From Ectobacillus antri (GTDB lineage: Bacteria > Bacillota > Bacilli > Bacillales > Bacillaceae_G), in assembly GCF_003852715.1 (NCBI RefSeq), contig NZ_RIAV01000002.1:240296-304295 (forward strand): 64,000 bases of DNA. Reading direction: 5' to 3'. Each line of letters starts with the position of its first letter. The first letter of the stretch is position 1. Shown here one piece after another: positions 63,276 to 64,000 of the stretch. A model generated the notes under the pieces. That model did no database searches. It had not been told where the DNA came from and saw only the letters and a list, made by a program, of their open reading frames with translations. Position numbers and translations under genes: made by a program.

Positions 63276-64000
63276 TTGAAAAAAGTAATGAGCAAAAAGG
63301 TGGCAAGCGCAGCGCTAGTTATGGGGGTTATCATCCCGCAAATGATGCCGACTATTTCTTATGCTGTAGAAGATACGAATGTGGTCAAGTTGCGTATTCT
63401 TGAAACGTCTGATATTCACGTTCACCTTGCTGACTATGATTATTACCAGACAAAGCAAGATCCGAAAGTAGGGCTGGCAAGAACAGCAAGTTTAATTAAG
63501 CAAGCACGCACAGAAGTTGATAATACGCTTTTATTTGACAACGGTGATGCAATACAGGGAAATCCGCTCGGCGATTACATTTATAAAGAAAAGAAAGTGG
63601 ACGATCCAAACTACATACATCCGGTGTATCGTGTTATGAATTTATTGGATTATGATGCGGCAACTGTAGGTAATCATGAATTTAACTATGGCTTGGACTT
63701 TTTTGCTAAAGCTCGTGATAACGCAGAGTTCCCAATAGTGAACGCAAATGTATATATTGATGATAAAGATAATAACCCTGAAAACGATAAGAACTATTTT
63801 ACTCCTTATAAAATCATGGAAAAGAAAGTAAAGGACAGCAATGGACAAGAACAAACAATTAAGGTCGGTGTAATTGGATTTGTTCCTCCGCAAGTGATGC
63901 AATGGGACAAAGCGCATTTACAAGATAAAGTCATTGCAAAAGACATTGTAGAATCTGCAAAGAAATTCGTTCCACAAATGAAACAAGAAGGTGCTGATGT
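63276..64000 (+). CDS. Secreted 2',3'-cyclic phosphodiesterase/3'-nucleotidase (5' part)
   Basis: The frame starts with TTG 63276 behind AAGGGGGA and is open to the window edge (241 codons seen). Signal peptide: basic KKVMSKKVA, hydrophobic core, probable cleavage at SYA-VE near residue 31. The calcineurin-like phosphatase core is clear: ETSDIHVH, FDNGDAIQGNPLGDY and VGNHEFNYG carry the metal ligands. YYQTKQDPKVGLART is typical of CpdB-type bifunctional enzymes. The C-terminal nucleotide-binding and any anchor domains lie outside the window. Confidence 0.9.
   Translation, partial: MKKVMSKKVASAALVMGVIIPQMMPTISYAVEDTNVVKLRILETSDIHVHLADYDYYQTKQDPKVGLARTASLIKQARTEVDNTLLFDNGDAIQGNPLGDYIYKEKKVDDPNYIHPVYRVMNLLDYDAATVGNHEFNYGLDFFAKARDNAEFPIVNANVYIDDKDNNPENDKNYFTPYKIMEKKVKDSNGQEQTIKVGVIGFVPPQVMQWDKAHLQDKVIAKDIVESAKKFVPQMKQEGAD

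Overview
The window is chromosomal DNA of an endospore-forming Bacillaceae bacterium. It is low-GC, uses strong AGGAGG ribosome binding sites, and carries the whole spoIIIA operon, spoIVB and spo0A. Gene order follows the B. subtilis aroQ-efp-spoIIIA-accBC-nusB-folD-xseAB-ispA-dxs-ahrC-recN-spoIVB-spo0A-bkd-brxB-art-yqjA/C/D/E-rnz-proI-arg backbone. The butyrate kinase and the uninterrupted argCJBDF order (no carAB) point towards the B. cereus side of the genus. The species cannot be fixed by reading alone. There is no prophage, intact insertion sequence, rRNA, tRNA or CRISPR array.

Layout. 0-2.1 kb: aroQ, Xaa-Pro peptidase, efp, closed by a 52-bp perfect palindrome. 2.2-7.6 kb: yqhV and spoIIIAA-AH, where spoIIIAD has no ATG/GTG/TTG start. 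8.2-10.5 kb: accB-accC-yqhY. 10.6-10.9 kb: an internally deleted GNAT gene. 11.2-20.3 kb: nusB, folD, xseAB, ispA, dxs, yqxC, ahrC, recN. 20.4-22.8 kb: spoIVB and spo0A. 23.4-24.0 kb: a dispersed repeat and two small reverse-strand genes (yycC, yqzF). 24.1-34.3 kb: bkdR and the sigma-54-type ptb-bcd-buk-lpdV-bkdAA-bkdAB-bkdB operon for branched-chain keto acids. 34.3-41.6 kb: a small YflJ-like gene, DUF421, Nudix, mutA-mutB-meaB, brxB. 42-44.7 kb: a DUF5667 protein behind a sigma-I-like promoter, followed by sigI-rsgI. 45-47.3 kb: artPQM arginine transporter. 47.4-57.1 kb: envelope and yqj genes, including prli42, mce-yqjD, yqjE, rnz, proC, yqjP and yqjQ. 57.3-62.5 kb: argCJBDF. 62.5-62.7 kb: what looks like the 3' end of a TnpB-type IS200/IS605 element. 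The last 0.7 kb is the start of a secreted nucleotidase/phosphodiesterase cut by the window edge.

How the genes connect. Branched-chain acyl-CoA and propionyl-CoA from Val/Ile degradation (bkd) can pass through the YqjD carboxyltransferase, the Mce epimerase and MutAB with the MeaB chaperone to succinyl-CoA. Those genes sit in three blocks within 28 kb. Arginine metabolism has its regulator (ahrC), importer (artPQM) and biosynthesis (argCJBDF) in the same window. The sporulation genes cover the feeding channel (SpoIIIA), the sigma-K checkpoint protease (SpoIVB) and the master regulator (Spo0A), whose upstream region has a 0A box overlapping a sigma-H-like promoter.

Least ordinary parts: the sigI-rsgI-DUF5667 module with its in-frame hexanucleotide array; the decayed TnpB/omega-RNA-like end; the non-canonical spoIIIAD start; a Rossmann-like N-terminus on BkdR; and several very small genes.
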